From Diphasiastrum complanatum (Eukaryota > Streptophyta > Lycopodiopsida > Lycopodiales > Lycopodiaceae), in assembly GCA_029204225.1 (NCBI GenBank), contig CM055106.1:22327285-22387284 (forward strand): a stretch of DNA of 60,000 bases, written 5' to 3'. Made by a program: the position numbers and the translations under genes. Under the pieces are notes generated by a model, which saw nothing but the letters and a program-made list of their open reading frames with translations, made no database searches and was not told the origin of the DNA. Below are positions 58,770 through 60,000 of the stretch, piece after piece. Positions within the stretch are counted from its first letter, which is position 1. Each line of letters starts with the position of its first letter.

Positions 58770-59007
58770 AGATTCCTAGGAGAAAGAAAATTGGATGGAC
58801 ATTATGCTCCTGGAGGTGGTCCCAAAATACAAAGGACACCTGAGCACAATGCATTACATGAATTGATATTGAAGGCAAGTAGAAGTACGTAGCTTCATGT
58901 TTTTTGTAATTGTTTTTATGTTACCGTGCTTGGTATTTGCAATGAGCTCATTAGTTGTTAGTTTTTTTTTATACTACAAACAAATGTGGAAAATGCAAGA
59001 ATAGTGA

Positions 59008-59322
59008 TTGAAAATAGCACATGGACAGGAAGAACAGGTTTTCTTTGACCAGATTTTAATAGATTCTAAAAGTCTGAATTGTTGGCATTTGCTGAAATAC
59101 GACGGTGTTTCGACACAGAAACAGCCGCTGATATGCAGCCTGTATTTTTTGGGTTCTTCCCAAGTGCCTGATCATCATGTCTCATCAAAAGAGATCAGTT
59201 ATTTATTCAAGAAAGTTAAAACCTATCAAACTTCATTAGCAACAGAGAGCCATCTCAAGCTCTTGGAACAGTTTGATTGTTCAATGAAAAAGATTGGGAA
59301 AGACCATACAAGAAGGTGTTAA
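59008..59322 (+). CDS. Hypothetical 104-codon frame, unrecognised
   Basis: Open plus-strand frame (MKIAHGQEEQVFFDQ ... KIGKDHTRRC) with fairly ordinary amino-acid use and no low complexity. No domain, signal or membrane segment is evident. It could be an exon of a gene extending from 58770-58892 (PGGGPKIQRTPEHNALHEL), but I cannot confirm splice sites or homology; it may equally be non-coding. Confidence 0.2.
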   Translation: MKIAHGQEEQVFFDQILIDSKSLNCWHLLKYDGVSTQKQPLICSLYFLGSSQVPDHHVSSKEISYLFKKVKTYQTSLATESHLKLLEQFDCSMKKIGKDHTRRC

Positions 59323-60000
59323 AGCTTCTATGATGTCATGTACTCGTGTAGAAGCTGGATGTGTACATAATATAGACAGAAACAATGATTAGGAAAATAG
59401 ATATAGAAAGAATCACAAAAAATTTAATAGCAATGCATATAAAGTAGAACGTGGAACTCGCAATTGTTAAGAATTTCTGAAGGAAATTGAATAGTAGGAA
59501 GAAGACGTAGTCAGAATTCCGAGCACGAAGTAAGATCAAGTAAAAATTCTCTAGGGAACATGTCTACATTGTGTCTGAATAATTTACAATAGCATAAGCC
59601 TGGCATGATATAGCCAGAGAAATCCGTGCTAGAGACAAGAGACACTGCAAACTGCTTCGAGAATGAGAGCAAATCAGCATTTAACATCTGGAACAGGGCA
59701 TTGGCAGACCAATGGAATGCTGCCACAGAGGCCAGTAGTTAGAAACAGGGTGGCTGTCTATAGAAAGGCGAATTGCCCTTCGAAAGATGAAGAGGTCGTT
59801 GGATGAAGGGTGTCAAAACTGTCTGAGATCTGCTGATGGGTTGAGTGTTTATTGTAGATAGCCGCTTTCTAGATTCTTGGAGACTGTCGCTGGAAGTTTG
59901 GAGATGCCTCATATCTGTTTGCACAAGATACATAAAAAACAACTGTGGAACTGCGCTAAAATTGCCTGTAGGATGTCGCTAGTGACTGTCAATACTTGTT
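59323..60000. other. No feature recognised
   Basis: Only short, overlapping frames; nothing supportable. Confidence 0.5.

Noticed and set aside
58427-58892. His/Arg/Glu-rich open frames on both strands
   Set aside because: They run through the 23/30-bp minisatellite and are open in several phases at once, as expected for a purine-rich tandem repeat.

Overview
This is nuclear DNA from a land plant with a large, retrotransposon-rich genome. The evidence is plant-type Ty1/copia elements primed by the initiator-Met tRNA site TGGTATCAGAGC, one intron-containing gene whose closest relatives I know are plant syntaxin-6/SYP6-domain proteins, a telo-box promoter, and long GA/CT microsatellites. The 10 kb intron, the depth of nesting and an endonuclease-bearing Helitron make a non-angiosperm (fern, lycophyte or gymnosperm) plausible, but I cannot name the species. 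I see no bacterial genes, no rRNA, no intact tRNA and no CRISPR array.

Layout. 0-6.5 kb: an LTR fragment at the window edge, then non-coding DNA with small repeats and a (TA)n tract. 6.5-24 kb: a dense nest of at least eight copia pieces on both strands (my labels: families A, B, C, H, I). It includes a target-duplicated solo LTR inside an integrase gene, two inverted LTR-A copies, and head-to-head leader junctions. 24-25.1 kb: a gag fragment with two zinc knuckles. 25.1-28 kb: no recognisable gene. 28-29.6 kb: a primer-binding site with a probable LTR, the 3' end of a family B copia, and a gypsy integrase scrap. 29.6-34 kb: AT-rich, no gene recognised.

34.47-48.06 kb (minus strand): the one credible host gene, a four-coding-exon, tail-anchored SYP6-type protein of 445 residues. 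Its features are a GA-rich 5'UTR exon, a TATA-like and telo-box promoter, a probable GC-AG second intron, and a third intron of about 10.3 kb. That intron holds a broken copia (E) into which a non-autonomous gag-only copia (D) has inserted. 48.1-51.4 kb: tandem tRNA-derived SINE-like units, degenerate tandem repeats and GC-rich patches.

51.44-56.86 kb (minus strand): a decayed but nearly complete rolling-circle transposon of Helentron type. Its order is three WT-type repeats, zinc-binding cysteines, Helitron N domain, HDH (HUH) Rep, two-Tyr motif, PIF1 helicase, and AP-type endonuclease. This is the most interesting system in the window. 57-60 kb: non-coding, with a GC-rich fold-back element, a short palindrome and a 23/30-bp minisatellite.

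Most of the sequence is therefore mobile DNA. The syntaxin-like gene is the only unit that reads as a functioning host gene. Coordinates of element boundaries come from aligning copies by eye within the window.
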